Below the pieces are notes generated by a model. The model saw only the letters and a program-made list of their open reading frames with translations. It was not told where the DNA came from and searched no databases. A program made the position numbers and the translations under genes. From Fratercula arctica (taxonomy: Eukaryota > Chordata > Aves > Charadriiformes > Alcidae): 64,000 nucleotides of DNA. The stretch is taken from assembly GCA_947846985.1 (NCBI GenBank), contig CANTUZ010000005.1, positions 35,658,389 through 35,722,388 on the forward strand. The letters are read 5' to 3'. Below, in pieces: positions 28,501-39,962 of this stretch (its first letter is position 1; the number at the start of each line of letters is the position of its first letter).

Positions 28501-31358
28501 TTTTCAGTAGTGTCCATAACAGATGCTGAGGGAAAAAAACACATGAGAAACCAGGAATAGAGAGATCTTCCTTTTCTCTGGTGTACCCTCCCAGCCTCTT
28601 GCAAACAGCACTGTGGATGTTCCCAAACCTGGAAGTTGAATTTGGACCATCTTGTTTCCTAGATACTGATTGAGTACTGATTAAATTTCAAAATAAGGAA
28701 ATAAGTCCATTTTCAAACTCAGCAATACTTTTGAGTTCATCCGCTAGCAATGAGATTTATATTTTAAAAGCATAAACTGTTACTAATACGTGAAAAATCC
28801 ATGTATTCTGTTCAGTAGGATGACCTCTACTTCTTGTAAAGCAAGAGATGGATAATAAATTTTTTACTTACTTTCTCTGTGCCATTCTTAAGGCATACCA
28901 GTGTAATCCATTAGACTGCAGAAGGCCGCAGGAAAAAATGACAAGCAGTCTGTATGAGCTACAAGAGATACTCGGTTATGTATTGCAAATAGTATAACCT
29001 ACGTTATAGCATGTCTCATAGCAATAGGATTGGAGGTAATTCACGTCCCCATCGCTGACATTGGCTGGATTGTCACTCAAAGCAATTTTCCCAGCTGGAA
29101 ACCAGTCCTTTGAGAAGTGATTGGTTCACAATGCAATTTCTCAGGATCATAGCATAGAAAATACTATGGCAGCATTTCCTTGGATGCCCTTCGAGATGCT
29201 TACCAAGAGAAGAAAATGCACCATATTTGAAGACGGCTAGGTAAACAAGGAATATTTTCCCCTAAAATTTTCAAATTTACCTTGTTTGTGAAAGAAATTT
29301 CTAGCATTCTTTCTTATTTTTACATCCTATTTACTTTTACGATTCAGGGGTTTATTCATTTTTTTAAATAACTCAGTAGCTCTGTCAAAAAAACAAAATG
29401 CCAAGGAATATAACAGATTTGTCTGGCTGCATTTACTGTTTGGGGAAAACAGAATTATAGGCAAGAGACCAGAAAGCAACAATTTTGGGTAAACGGCAGT
29501 GGCGGATAACAGCTTTGAGGTACTGAATAATCATTATGCATAATTATATTGGTAGCTGTCAGAATACAATGGAAGTAAATAACATACCTTTAGATATACT
29601 CAAATTATCTATCTGTATGGAAGATTTTGGAGTAGTTCTGTAACATTGCTGTCATATAAGGTAACTCTAAATAATAGTAGTGTGCAGGAGTACTTGAAAT
29701 TATTGGTTTAGAGTTATAATGTTCAGTTATGCAACATTATACCCATTTCTTTCATTTGTCCAGTATCCTCTGGAGTGAATCCCTGTTTCATTCTTGGAAA
29801 CAGTAGCATGGCTCTTCCAACTCTTCTTTTAGATGTAACTGATCTAAAACAAAAATAGTAAAAAATTGTCTTCAGGCCCATATAATTATTCATGAGTCAG
29901 TTTTTTTCACTGTTAATACTACATGCAAAGTTTCTTTCCAAAATTTGGAGGAAGAATAAGGACCAAAAATCATTGATATAACTGTAGCCTTAGTTTGGAT
30001 TAATTACTGCACATTTAACTCAACTAAAGATGTAGTAATATTTCTGAAAGCTTAGAAAATCAGAGAGGGGCTAGAAATATGTCTACAATTACAAATTAAT
30101 TTGATTGGTAGAAGACAGTGAAGTGAAAGAAGAACAGAAATGAAACAAGAAATTAAATATATTTTTTAAGACTATGTATTTGGGTTTTCTGGTACTTTTT
30201 TTGTTTGTTTTGTTTTCACTTAGTTTCACTTGATTCACTAGTGAAGCAACACCATCACTGCAGATGTGACAGTTTGGCTGGTTGGAATCACTTTCACCTC
30301 TCTGCATGGGAAGTGTTCGAAAACATTTTTTAGTTTGTGCAGAAATTCAATGAGAATGATAGAAGTGGTTTTCATCCCAGGTGTCAATGAAAACTATAGA
30401 CCTTAGCTGACAAGCGTTCAGCTGAAAAGGATTTTTAATGGAAAATGCTGTAGTTTGGTGTCGTATTTCTCCAGTCATTGTCAGCAGAAGTCTTCTGTGT
30501 CGCGCAGCGTTGCGCACTGTCTCCACCTCTGTGAGGAAGGTTGTGAATCTTAGGAGTCCTTGACAATAAAGAAAAGGATGAGACACAGAGGAAAATGTGG
30601 TCATAAGACCATTATGGGCCTACAACAACACTTTCCAAATATGCTAAGGGTTGGACAGTTCGGGCTTCCTATCAAATGCAAAATTACCCAGAGAAAAAGA
30701 GCTAAATTAAAAAGTCAACATTTCAGTCTTCTTTAGAAATATAACTTTAGATGAAAAATGGGAAGTACCTGTAAACTAGATGTAAAAAATCATGTGCAAC
30801 CAAAAAGAACACAGAGGAGAGTAATAGTCTAGGATCATTATGCGAATCATAGTGGGTTCTTATGTGGGGTGACTAAGAGCTTCATTAAACACATGAAAGA
30901 TTGTTTTTTCGTGTTTGGGGCAGGGGGTGTTGTGGTGAGTTTTTTTCTGGATTTTGTTTAGATTTATTTCCTTGCAATGTTTGTTTTCAACCAGTCTCAT
31001 CTAAGTTCAAAATACAGCCATTTACAGTTATACTGTTTTTCCTACTACAATTATCTTAAAATCATCAAATCTATTATGTCATTGAAGAACGGAGGGAAAA
31101 ACTGTTCTTGTAAAATTTTTGTGTGGGACAAACACCAAATGTAAAGCTCAATGTCCTCATTTCATATACGTGAGACACCATCTCTAGCCACCAAGCCGTT
31201 ACAGGCTGAACACACACTTCTTGTCTTTTTTACTCCAAAATTCATTTGTATTTGTCAGTGATATGATATGACACCAGGATTCATTTTCACACTGAATCAA
31301 GTTTAAAGGTGAATGGAAAAAATACACCGATATGTTATATTGAAAGCTGACCATGGAG
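25553..31358. other. Unique DNA, no gene seen
   Basis: No exon, RNA or dispersed repeat is recognised. A short alternating TG/CA stretch lies near 25636-25668. The part at 28900-29150 has several CpGs and complex sequence that could be conserved non-coding DNA, but I see no specific site. Confidence 0.5.
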
Positions 31359-31630
31359 ACTTGCAGGAAGAATTTGCAATGCTGAGTGTATGGGTGACAA
31401 AATGGTAGGTGGAGTTCAATTTATATAAATGTGTTATGCATGGGAAAAAAACAACCTAACTGTATACTCACAAAGATGAGCTTTGAACAAGCTAATCTTT
31501 GGTCAGATAAGAGACCTTAGAATTATTATGGCTGTAGAAGAACATCAGTTCAATTCTGAGTGACAAGTCAAAAAGGCAATCTGAATATTAGGAAGGCTAG
31601 TAGAGAACAAAGTAGAAAAATGGAACTATA
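31359..31630 (+). mobile_element. Ancient CR1/L3-like LINE remnant
   Basis: The order of motifs follows the reverse-transcriptase part of old amniote CR1-like LINEs: GAAGAATTTGCAATGCTGAG (31370), GTGGAGTTCAATTTATATAA (31411), TATGCATGGGAAAAAAACAA (31435), then AGAGACCTTAGAATTATTAT (31510), AAAAAGGCAATCTGAATATT (31569) and a decayed AGAACAAAGTAGAAAAATGG. This corresponds to the 'WQMEFN / KVMHMGKN / RDLGVIV / KKANRML' series. The frame is broken throughout. Its divergence is far above that of the avian CR1 copies in this window, so it probably predates birds. Confidence 0.65.
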
Positions 31631-32326
31631 GACTAACTGTGTAAGTAAATAATGTGCCTGTCAAGAGCTACTGAGCATAGACACAATCTCTGTCTCAATA
31701 AAGCACTGAACTGCAGATGAAGAGGTGGTTTTGGTAGCCCTCTTCTCTTAGTTCTTTCCTACCTATTTCTTATCAGACAGTTGTAGACTTCGAACTTTTT
31801 CACTGACCGTGACTGTCCTTAAGTTCTAAATCACAGACTTAAAATCAGCTTTGCACGGATGGACTATTGTGTCCAACAACATCAGTTAGGTTCTGTGTAA
31901 ATTTTGCCTGGCACAACAGAGCAGCTGCCATCCAGCAAATGGCCAGATGAGCAAAAGCAGTTGTCTTTCGTGGCTGGAGTCATAACTCTCAAAGCACATA
32001 TTGGCAGTGATATTGTTCAGACATCCCAAACACACCAGTCCTGATGGTTCAGGAAATTTAAAAAAAAATAATTTGTATTTATTATTTAAACGTTCTTAAG
32101 TAAAATGTTCTTCCTATGTGAAGTAAAAGCAGAATAAACAAAAAAAATATATATTTCTTGTATGTTTAAGAAGAATATGTCTTTTCTTCCTCACAATAAG
32201 GGTTTTTTAGACTATCGCAATTATTTCTTAATCTTAAAATGTTTGCTTATGAAAATAAATTGTGGATTTTCTATATTTAGATGAGGAGTAATACTTAAAA
32301 GTTAGGTTTTTAATGATTTAAATACA
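31631..32326. other. Unique DNA, no gene seen
   Basis: No repeat or exon is recognised. The stretch 31840-32040 is of complex composition with few homopolymers and could be conserved non-coding DNA; the rest is AT-rich. Confidence 0.45.
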
Positions 32327-33242
32327 TGTATTGGGTTTGAGTGGCAAGGTATTTTTGGCAGGGGGACTACAAGGGTAGCTTCTGTGAGAAGCTGCTAGAA
32401 GCTTCCCCTATGTCTGACAGAGCCAATGCCAGACAGCTCCAAGACGGACCCGCTGCTGGCCAAGGCCGAGCCCATCAGCAACGGTGGTAGCACATCTGGG
32501 ATAACATATTTAAGAAGGGGGAAAAAAACCTACACATCAGCAGACAGAAGAGAGGAGGGTGAATATGTGAGAGCAACAACTCTGCAGACACCAAGCTCAG
32601 TGAAGAAGGAGGGGGGGGAGGAGGTGCTCCAGGTGCTGGAGCAGAGATTCCCCTGCAGCCTGTGGTGAAGACCATAGTGAGGCAGGCTGTTCCCCTGCAG
32701 CCCATGGAGGTTAACGGTGGAACAGGTATCTACCTGCAGCTCATGGAGGACCCCATGCCTGAGCAGGCAGATGGCTGAAGGAGGCTGTGACCCTGTGGGA
32801 AATCCACGCTGGAGCAGTCTGTTCCTGAAGGACTGCACCCCGTAGAGGCAACCCATGCTGGAGCAGGTCATGAAGAACTGTAGCCTGTAGGAAGGACTCA
32901 CATTGGAGAAGTTCATGGAGAACTGTCTCCCGTGGGAGGAACCCCACACTGGAGCAGGGTAGGAGGGTGAGGAGTCCTCCCCCTGAGGAGGAAGAAGCGG
33001 CAGAGATTTAAGATTTAGTTTTTATTTTCTCATTATGCTACTCTGATTTTATTGGTAATGAATTAAATTAATTTTCCTCAAGTCTGTTTTGCCCATGACG
33101 GTAATTGCCAAGTGATCTCCTTGTCCTTATCTCAGCCCATGAGCCTTACGTTATCATTTTGTCTCCCTTGTCCAGCTGAGGAGGGAAGTGATAGAGCAGC
33201 TTTGATGGGCACCTGGCGTCCAGCCAGGGTCAGCCCACCACA
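32327..33242 (+). mobile_element. Solo LTR of an avian endogenous retrovirus (A)
   Basis: About 916 bp running from TGTATTGGGTTTGAGTGGCA to GTCAGCCCACCACA, so with TG...CA ends. I recognise the body as a common bird LTR: GGCCAAGGCCGAGCCCATCA near 32459, a TATA-like TATTTAAG at 32507-32514, a GC-rich central part, and the terminal CACCTGGCGTCCAGCCAGGG. The flanks ATACA (32322-32326) and GTACA (33243-33247) match at 4 of 5, fitting a decayed 5-bp target duplication. The AATAAA-type signal near 33055 reads AATGAA; ATTAAA at 33062-33067 remains. No gag, pol or env sequence adjoins it, so it is a solo LTR left by recombination. Confidence 0.88.
32786..32960 (+). repeat. 45-bp tandem repeats inside LTR A
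   Basis: Four degenerate units start at about 32786, 32834, 32879 and 32924 (spacing 48, 45, 45). Each follows the pattern TG-N-CCC-GTGGG-A, then CCAYRCTGGAGCAG, then a link ending GAAGGAC or GAGAAC. They belong to the LTR family itself; the more GC-rich composition also creates spurious open frames on the minus strand. Confidence 0.75.
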
Positions 33243-33480
33243 GTACATAAAAATATGTCCAGTTACCTGCTCAGCTTCTCTCACGGGGTGTTGTGAGTTT
33301 AGGGGTTTGGAGGGGGGAGCGGTTCTGTGTAGTTTCTTAGGACAAATCCAGCAATGGTTTAACAGCTTTACTTTTTGCCCACTAGAGGGACTTTACGGGA
33401 GCCTTTCTGCAGTATGGGATGAATGATATAGGCAATGCCTGATGCCACCTTCTGGATCTGTTTTTCTCCTTCCAGGTTGT
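33243..33480. promoter_or_regulatory. Segment with two convergent CTCF-like motifs
   Basis: Just downstream of LTR A, CCACTAGAGGGACT at 33379-33392 (plus) matches CCASYAGRKGGCRS at 11 of 14 positions. ATGCCACCTTCTGG at 33442-33455 matches the reverse consensus SYGCCMYCTRSTGG at 12 of 14. They point towards each other, 49 bp apart. No gene or repeat explains this segment. Short degenerate motifs occur by chance, so confidence is modest. Confidence 0.35.
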
Positions 33481-36400
33481 AGCTATGGAAATGCACTTCA
33501 AAAATGTAGAAATACGCATAACAGCTGAATAAAAAGAAAAAGACCTAATCAATGGCTGTGATTCCTAAATTCTAGTCTTTCCAAAACAAATGAAGAACTC
33601 AGGCCTACACACATTTATAGACACTATTTAAATCTGCAATTTCATTTACCTCACTTAACAACGCTAGTCATTTGCCTAAGTATTTTATCTAGTATTGGAC
33701 TGGAAAAAATTAAAAGAAAAAAAAGCTGAAAGTTAACAGGGAAAAGAGACTTGTGATACTTTGGAAATCTTCTATATGCAACTGAACATGTAGGTCATTG
33801 CTAATATGTGATCAGAATGCATGTTTATGAAGGGAAGGTATATTCATGTGTGTATATATATCTAATTATACATTTTTCACTATAAACAGAGATCTTCTTT
33901 GACACACAATATGTTTGCAAACTGAAAATAAAACAGAAATCTTCATCATGTTATTGTTGTTATCACTTAATCCTTATTAGTGCTCTCTTGTAGTCTTAAT
34001 TGGACTAAATTTTCTTTTCGGTTCTGATTATAAAATGTCTCCTGCAGTTCAGTGGGGTTTTACATGGGTATGTCTCAGAGGAACTTTTCTCATCGTGCAA
34101 TGTATCGGTCTATTGAAGTCAGATTCTGTATCTATAATTTTAGTAATATAGTTAGAATAACGAGACATTATAAATTAAGTACAGAAAATAGAGATTAGTA
34201 GGTGAATGCTAAGTTGGGTAAGAAACTCAGCCAAGAGAAAAAAGAATAGATGATGCTATAAAAGAAAGAATCAGTCACAGGGAAGTTATTTGTTTAAAAA
34301 CAGATCTTATACCTTCCTAAATTTGAGTGAAGTATGAGTTTGATTTGTGATAGTTTAGAGCTGGAGACAAGGTGACAAAAAAAATGGAGTGTGAACTGAA
34401 ATATGCAGCTGTTTATTTGGGGATTAATAACAAAAACACCTTTTATAACCTTGAAACTTAGTAGAAGCACTGTAAAGGAGAAAAATCTGACTGCACCAGC
34501 CGGTCTCAGAATGGTTGTAAGCTGTCAATATGAAACCAGCATTACAAAGGCAAATATAATTTGCCAATCATCTCAGTCACATTATTTACAAAAGAATAGT
34601 ACTACATTGTATAAGGCTCCAGTGAAACTAAATTTAGCATATGATGAGTAATTCTAATTGCTGATATTTAGAATAGACTGACTGAACCTGAAAGAAACAC
34701 GAAGAGACCTCTGTAATGATCACCAAATGATGACCTTATCATACAAAAAGAGGCTAAAAAAGTTGTTCAGCTCACATATTACTGAGTAGAACTGTATTTC
34801 TGTGAATACACAAAGGAGAAATCATTCAAAATGGAAGTTATTTAAAACCATATACTTCACATAGAGCCATCTGTTGGACTAGATTTTATATTGTGCTTCT
34901 TTATGAAATGTTCACTGTAATTCCACTGAGATTTGCAAGACTACATCTCAGAGAAAGGTAGCTAACAATGTAATGGAATCAATTAAGATTGGTGTCCTCC
35001 CAAAATAAACTGTTAGCGTGATACTTGCAGTTTACATTCCTTAATTGTAAAATATGAGGTCCAGAACACTCTTTTTCAGTGCCTGAAATCCTTACTACCT
35101 CATTATTTCAGATGACTGTCAGACTGAGTGCCACAATCTGTATTTCCAAACACTAATCAAACCGAGAGTGAATTTTTAAAAGATCCTTACACTCTCTTAA
35201 ATTGCTATGTCCTTGTTGGAATGAGCTGGCAATGGGATTTTTCTGCTTTGCTGATTTGGGCCAGCCAAACCACAGTATATATTTGGTTTAACTCCTCTGA
35301 ATCTTAGATTAAGTACTTTTTCAGTAAGTAGTATTGCACTGTGTATTTTAATGCAATACAGTCTTTGCCATTAAAAGAAATTTTCTTTAATGTTATTGAC
35401 AGAAATGCCTTAAACTTGAACTTTAGTTCCATCTAGTCAGTACATTTTATAATAAACAGAAAATAAACATCCTAATTATTTTAATAAAATATGATTCCCA
35501 TTCCCTTTTAATTTTTCAAACCATCTCTTTAAACCCGGAATTCTTTTCAAAAGAACTCAGAAGGGATAATTACCACCGGTGGTTCCACCAGCCCTAGGCA
35601 GTCAGCAGCACAGCAGGATCTTCTGAAGGCAAAGACTGAAGAAAACACGACTGAAATGCATTCCTAGTCATACACATAACTAGATACTCAAGTAGCTAGT
35701 TAGCATTAGTTAGGTATGTTTAACGATTGCTGGTAGATAGCCTTGTCAAACTATACTATGCCTAAATTTTTTTTAATCTCTTTGTGTAGATATTCTGCTG
35801 ATATCCCTGTTGTTTAATATAATGTTGTATATGCTTTCAGTAACATTCACTGTAATATGAAAAGGTTGGAGAAACAAAGACCTTTGTCCACAAGAGGGGG
35901 CTAATACTCCTTACTAGGTCCCAAGGAGTAATTTTTTCTTCATCTGAAGTCTAAAATTCAGGCATACCAGATTCCAGGATAAACTTTCTCATTTAATAAT
36001 ATTTTCCCATTTAGTTGGTCCCTTAATAAGTTACAATAGGAAGTCAGAGAAGTCACCAGCTTCTCCTCAGCAGAAAGCAGCAGGACATGAGGTCGTCGTG
36101 ACTGAGAAAGCTTTTCCAACAGAGCATATTCCTAGATCTTTTTCTTCTTTTTTTCTTTTTTTTTTTTTTTTTTTTTTTTAATGAAGACCTCTGGGCCTAT
36201 CCTCATGTAATCATTATATGTTTTTAAAACCAACACTCAGTACCAAAAATCTGCAAAGAAAACCTTACTTAACTCCTCTGAGCTTACACAGCTGTTGAGT
36301 ACACAGCAAGGGGTGAAAACTCCAGTGGTTGCTGAAAGAGCTTCTAGTCCCTCAAAAAATGAAGAAAATTCAAATCTTTATTTTTTAAGAACTTCTGATC

Positions 36401-36680
36401 TTAATTAACCAAAAAAATAAAAAAAATCTAAATTTTCCACAGAATTTCCATTTTCTTTGTAGTTTTTCATCAGAGTAAAAATTAAAGCAAAACACTTAAA
36501 CTGTTTCAAAGACAATCTGTCTAAAAAGTGACTGGAGACCTACATCCTCTTGGCTGTGACACAGGGTTAGAAATGGTTAGAGTCACAAAAAATTCCTTCT
36601 TCTATTATTATTTTAGTGCTTCTTTTGTTACTATTCCTGTTATTTTTTCTCTGGAGAGAAGGGTTATGAGTTCTTTCTAC
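33481..36680. other. Mostly unique DNA; possible CR1 scrap and CTCF-like motifs
   Basis: No gene is seen. 34725-34780 (TTATCATACAAAAAGAGGCT, then AGTTGTTCAGC) resembles the CR1 segment encoding 'LSYEERLKELGLFS', plus strand, but is very short and decayed. Further CTCF-like matches (12 of 14) lie at 34864-34877 (minus) and 35888-35901 (plus). Two perfect palindromes occur at 35541-35555 and 35572-35583. A pyrimidine/poly(T) tract fills 36138-36179. Confidence 0.35.
36138..36179. repeat. Poly(T)-rich tract
   Basis: TTTTTCTTCTTT leads into an uninterrupted run of 24 T's ending at 36179. No retroposed sequence is recognisable on either side. Confidence 0.85.
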
Positions 36681-37414
36681 TAAGTCAGGGATATACTGGT
36701 GTGAAAGGGCTTTGATCTAACTAACACTGCAATTTTTACCAGTCTGTACTTGTTTCAAGCTTCTGGCTGGGTCCATATTGTGGCAGGCGCACCCATCCTG
36801 ATAAAAGATCAGAGGCTTTAGGACTCCTTATTTTTCGTGCCTTTATGGCATGGTCACGTACATCCATTGGCTGAGTGCCAACATCACATACACACCTTGG
36901 TTTGGTGACTATGGTCATGTATACACCTCGGTTGAAGGATAAAGAAGTTATGTCCCTCAGCAATATAAGCTGACGTGACCATGACTACAGATCAGATTCG
37001 ACTGGGTTATAAATGGAACCCCTCCAGAGGGCAAATTGGGTTGGTCCTACTTGGAGCAGCGGGTCTGCAGTCAGGGACTCTCCCCTTGGGTCGGGATGAC
37101 ACCTAAGGAAACTCCTCGAGCCCTCATCTTATAGGTGAGTGATTGTGCACATTTTGGATGCTTATTTCTAAAGCTTAAGAATTCTTGAATTGGTTGTGCA
37201 GTACTAATTCCTCATACATCCTGAACCTGTGGTTTACTAATGTTGTCAGATTGTTGAACAATTTTTACAAACTTCATTTTTAGTTGGTTCTCTGCTAAAC
37301 AATTTTGGTTAGAATAAAGATTATTTGGAATTGAACACCTGTAATTTGATTTTGTAAGCCTCCATGAAATGTATCTTCAACCAATTTAAGGATACTTGGG
37401 TGGCGAAGTTAACA
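36681..37414 (+). mobile_element. Solo LTR of an endogenous retrovirus (B)
   Basis: A 734-bp unit with promoter and polyadenylation layout: TGACGTGA (CRE-like) at 36971-36978, TATAAA at 37008-37013, a C/G-rich start of transcript with a GT-rich 3' side, AATAAA at 37313-37318 and a terminal GGCGAAGTTAACA. Flanks TCTAC (36676-36680) and TCTGC (37415-37419) agree at 4 of 5, supporting the ends and a 5-bp target duplication. The 5' terminus reads TA instead of TG, so it has decayed. No internal retroviral genes adjoin it. I recognise the style, not a named family. Confidence 0.68.
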
Positions 37415-37465
37415 TCTGCATTTAGAAAACCATGGTAAAGAAGCATTCTTTATTACTGAACATTC

Positions 37466-38040
37466 ATAGAGTCAGAACGGTTTAGGTTGGAAGGGACCTT
37501 AAAGATCTAGTTCAACATCCAGGGATGAGGCATCCACAACTTCTCTGGGCAACCTGTTCCAGTGACTCACCACCCTCACAGTAAAGAATTTCTTCCTAAA
37601 AGCTAATCTAAATCTACCCTCTTTCAGTTTTAAACCATTACCTCTTGTCCTATCACTACACTCCCCGATAAAGAGTCCTTCCCTATCCTTCCTGTAGGCC
37701 CCCTTCAGGTACTGGAAGGCTGCTTTAACGTCTCCCCAGAGCCTTTTCTTCTCCAGGCTGAACAATCCCAACTCTCTCAGCCTGTCCTCATAGGAGAGGT
37801 GCTCCAGCCCTCTGATCATCTTTGTGGCCCTTCTCTGGACTTCCCCAACAGGTCCATGTCTTTCTTATGCTGGAGGCTCCAGAGCTGGATGCAGTACTCC
37901 AGGTGTGGTCTCATGAGAGCAGAATAGAGGGGGAGAATCACCTCCCTCGACCTGCTGGCCACACTTCTTTTGATGCAGCCCAGGATGGGGTTTGCTTTCT
38001 GGCCTGTGAGCAGACATTGCTGGATCATGTCCAGTTACCA
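37466..38040 (-). mobile_element. CR1 LINE, 5'-truncated, internally deleted
   Basis: The plus strand is a clear reversed CR1. It has a tail remnant ATTCATAGAGTCAGAACGGT, then GTTGGAAGGGACCTTAAAGA. Minus-strand translation gives the ORF2 end: '[20 protein letters not shown]', '[12 protein letters not shown]' (37816-38028), then '[20 protein letters not shown]', '[20 protein letters not shown]' (37499-37819). One frameshift near 37818 separates the two. About 80 bp that normally lie between 'SSLDV' and the GGACTAGATGATC motif seem to be missing near 37513. Divergence is moderate, so this is younger than the 7.3-kb copy. Confidence 0.93.
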
Positions 38041-38922
38041 TAGAATGCTTCCTGATTATTTATCCAACATAATTTCATTATTCTGCAAACAGTGTTCTGC
38101 AAACATACTTTTAAAGCAGGTGTGGCACCTCACCCGGTTAACCTGGGCCTAGCCTTGCCTAATTCAATACAAGTTCTGTTATAAATGTTACTGCAGAAAT
38201 GGCAAAGTACAGACACTGAAATTAGTTATCTAAAGCAAAAAAAATAGTAAGCTTGAAGTAAAAGTCACAAGACCAGTCCACACTTACTGTGTTGTAAAAA
38301 TTTCAGTTTATAAGGTGGCTGGGCAAAAAATGGGCTTATCCAAGATTTGTTGCTCCTTTGTACTAAATTTCTTGATTCCATGTGCACATTAAATCACTTA
38401 ACAAAGAATAATTGCTAAAAACTAACAAATACTGGTCAACAACACTTTCAAGCAAACCCTTGCTCTTGGGTAAGATGATCTTAACTAAGTATGAGGTGAG
38501 ACTCAAAAGGGAATCTGCTTGCAAGGCCCTAAAAGAAATAATATTGCACTGACATTTTAATGAAGCAATGTAGAATAGAGAGCTGACTGAATCTACTCAG
38601 AACAGCACCGTGAGTACAAAGCAAATGCAAGCAAAGTGCACAGCAGTGGAAGAGATGCAGCTCTTATGGAACAACTACTGTGAAATGGAAGAAAGGAAGA
38701 ACAGCTCCTGATGTTTCACCACAGGAGACTCTTCCATTATCTGCACCAAGGTCTGCATGTCCAAAACTATATTATTTGGCTTTGCCTTGAACATTCTTTG
38801 CTCCAAGGAATTTTTACTTTCTTCTCACAATGAAATTTACTGGTGTCATAATTTATTATTCACTGTCATATTTATTATTAAGGAAGCTATCATTGAAAAG
38901 ATTATATTCATTCCAGGCATTC
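38041..38922. other. Unique spacer between two CR1 copies
   Basis: No gene or repeat is recognisable. It separates CR1 copies of opposite orientation whose 5' ends face each other. Confidence 0.5.
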
Positions 38923-39715
38923 CAGAAGACCGTGCTGCCATTCAGTGAGACCTGGACAGGCTGGAGAGTTGGGCAGAGAGGAACTTAATGAAATTCAACA
39001 AGGGCAAGTGTAGGGTCCTGCACCTAGGGAGAAACAAACCCATGCACTAGAGAGACCTGGGAGTCCTGGTGGACAAGTTGACTATGAGGCAGCAATGTGC
39101 CCTTGTGGCCAAGAAGGCCAATGGCACCCTGAGGTGCATTAAAAAGAGCGTGGCCATCAGGTTGAGGGATGTCATCCTCCCCCTCTACTCTGCCCTGGTA
39201 AGGCCGCATCTGGTGTCTAGTTCTGGGCTCCCCAGTTCAAGAAAGACAAGGAACTACTGGAGAGAGTCCAGTGGAAGGCTACAAAGATGATCCAGGGAAT
39301 GGAGCACCTCTCTTATGAGGAAAGGCTGAGAGACCTGGGTCTGTTTAGCCTGGAGAAGAGAAGTCTCAAAGGGATCTTATCAATGTTTATAAATATCTAA
39401 ATGGCGGGTGTCAAGAGGATGGGGTCAAACTCTTTTCAGTGGTGCCCAGTGACAGGACAAGGGGCAACAGACACAAGCTAGAACACAGGAAATTCCATCT
39501 GAACATAAGGGAAAAGTTCCTTACTTTGAGGGTGGCAAAGCACTGGAACAGACTGGCCAGAGAGATTGTGGAGTCTCCTTCTCTGGAGATATTCAAAACC
39601 TGCCTGGATGTGTTCCTGTCCAGCCTGCTCTAAGTGAACCTGCTCTGGCAGGGGGGTTGGACTAGATGATCTACAGAGGTCCCTACCAATCCCTACAATT
39701 CTGTGATTCTGTGAT
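38923..39715 (+). mobile_element. CR1 LINE, 5'-truncated, intact 3' tail
   Basis: Begins GAAGACCGTGCTGCCATTCA and runs to the tail CAATTCTGTGATTCTGTGAT, which carries two ATTCTGTG octamers. The ORF2 end is visible: '[15 protein letters not shown]', '[20 protein letters not shown]', '[14 protein letters not shown]' (39069-39290), and after a broken middle '[20 protein letters not shown]', '[19 protein letters not shown]' (39439-39633). Frames shift after 'RPHL' and again near 39380, so the element is inactive. It is oriented opposite to the copy at 37.5 kb. Confidence 0.95.
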
Positions 39716-39885
39716 CACAAGGAAATCAAAAGCCCTAATACCTTAAAAACTCAGACCTTTTTAAAACATTGGATATTATAGATAAATTCTTATGTTATGA
39801 GATTATGTGTACACCATTTCCATCCAGCATAAACTTGCATCAAAATATTAGTCCTAAATATTCTAATTACCTGAAAAAAAAAAGA

Positions 39886-39918
39886 TGGAAGGAAGGCAGG
39901 AAAGAAAGGAAGGCAGGA

Positions 39919-39962
<44 letters not shown>

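Noticed and set aside
32530..32949. 139-codon minus-strand frame in LTR A
   Set aside because: It is a by-product of the GC-rich, stop-poor LTR sequence and its 45-bp repeats, antisense to the LTR.
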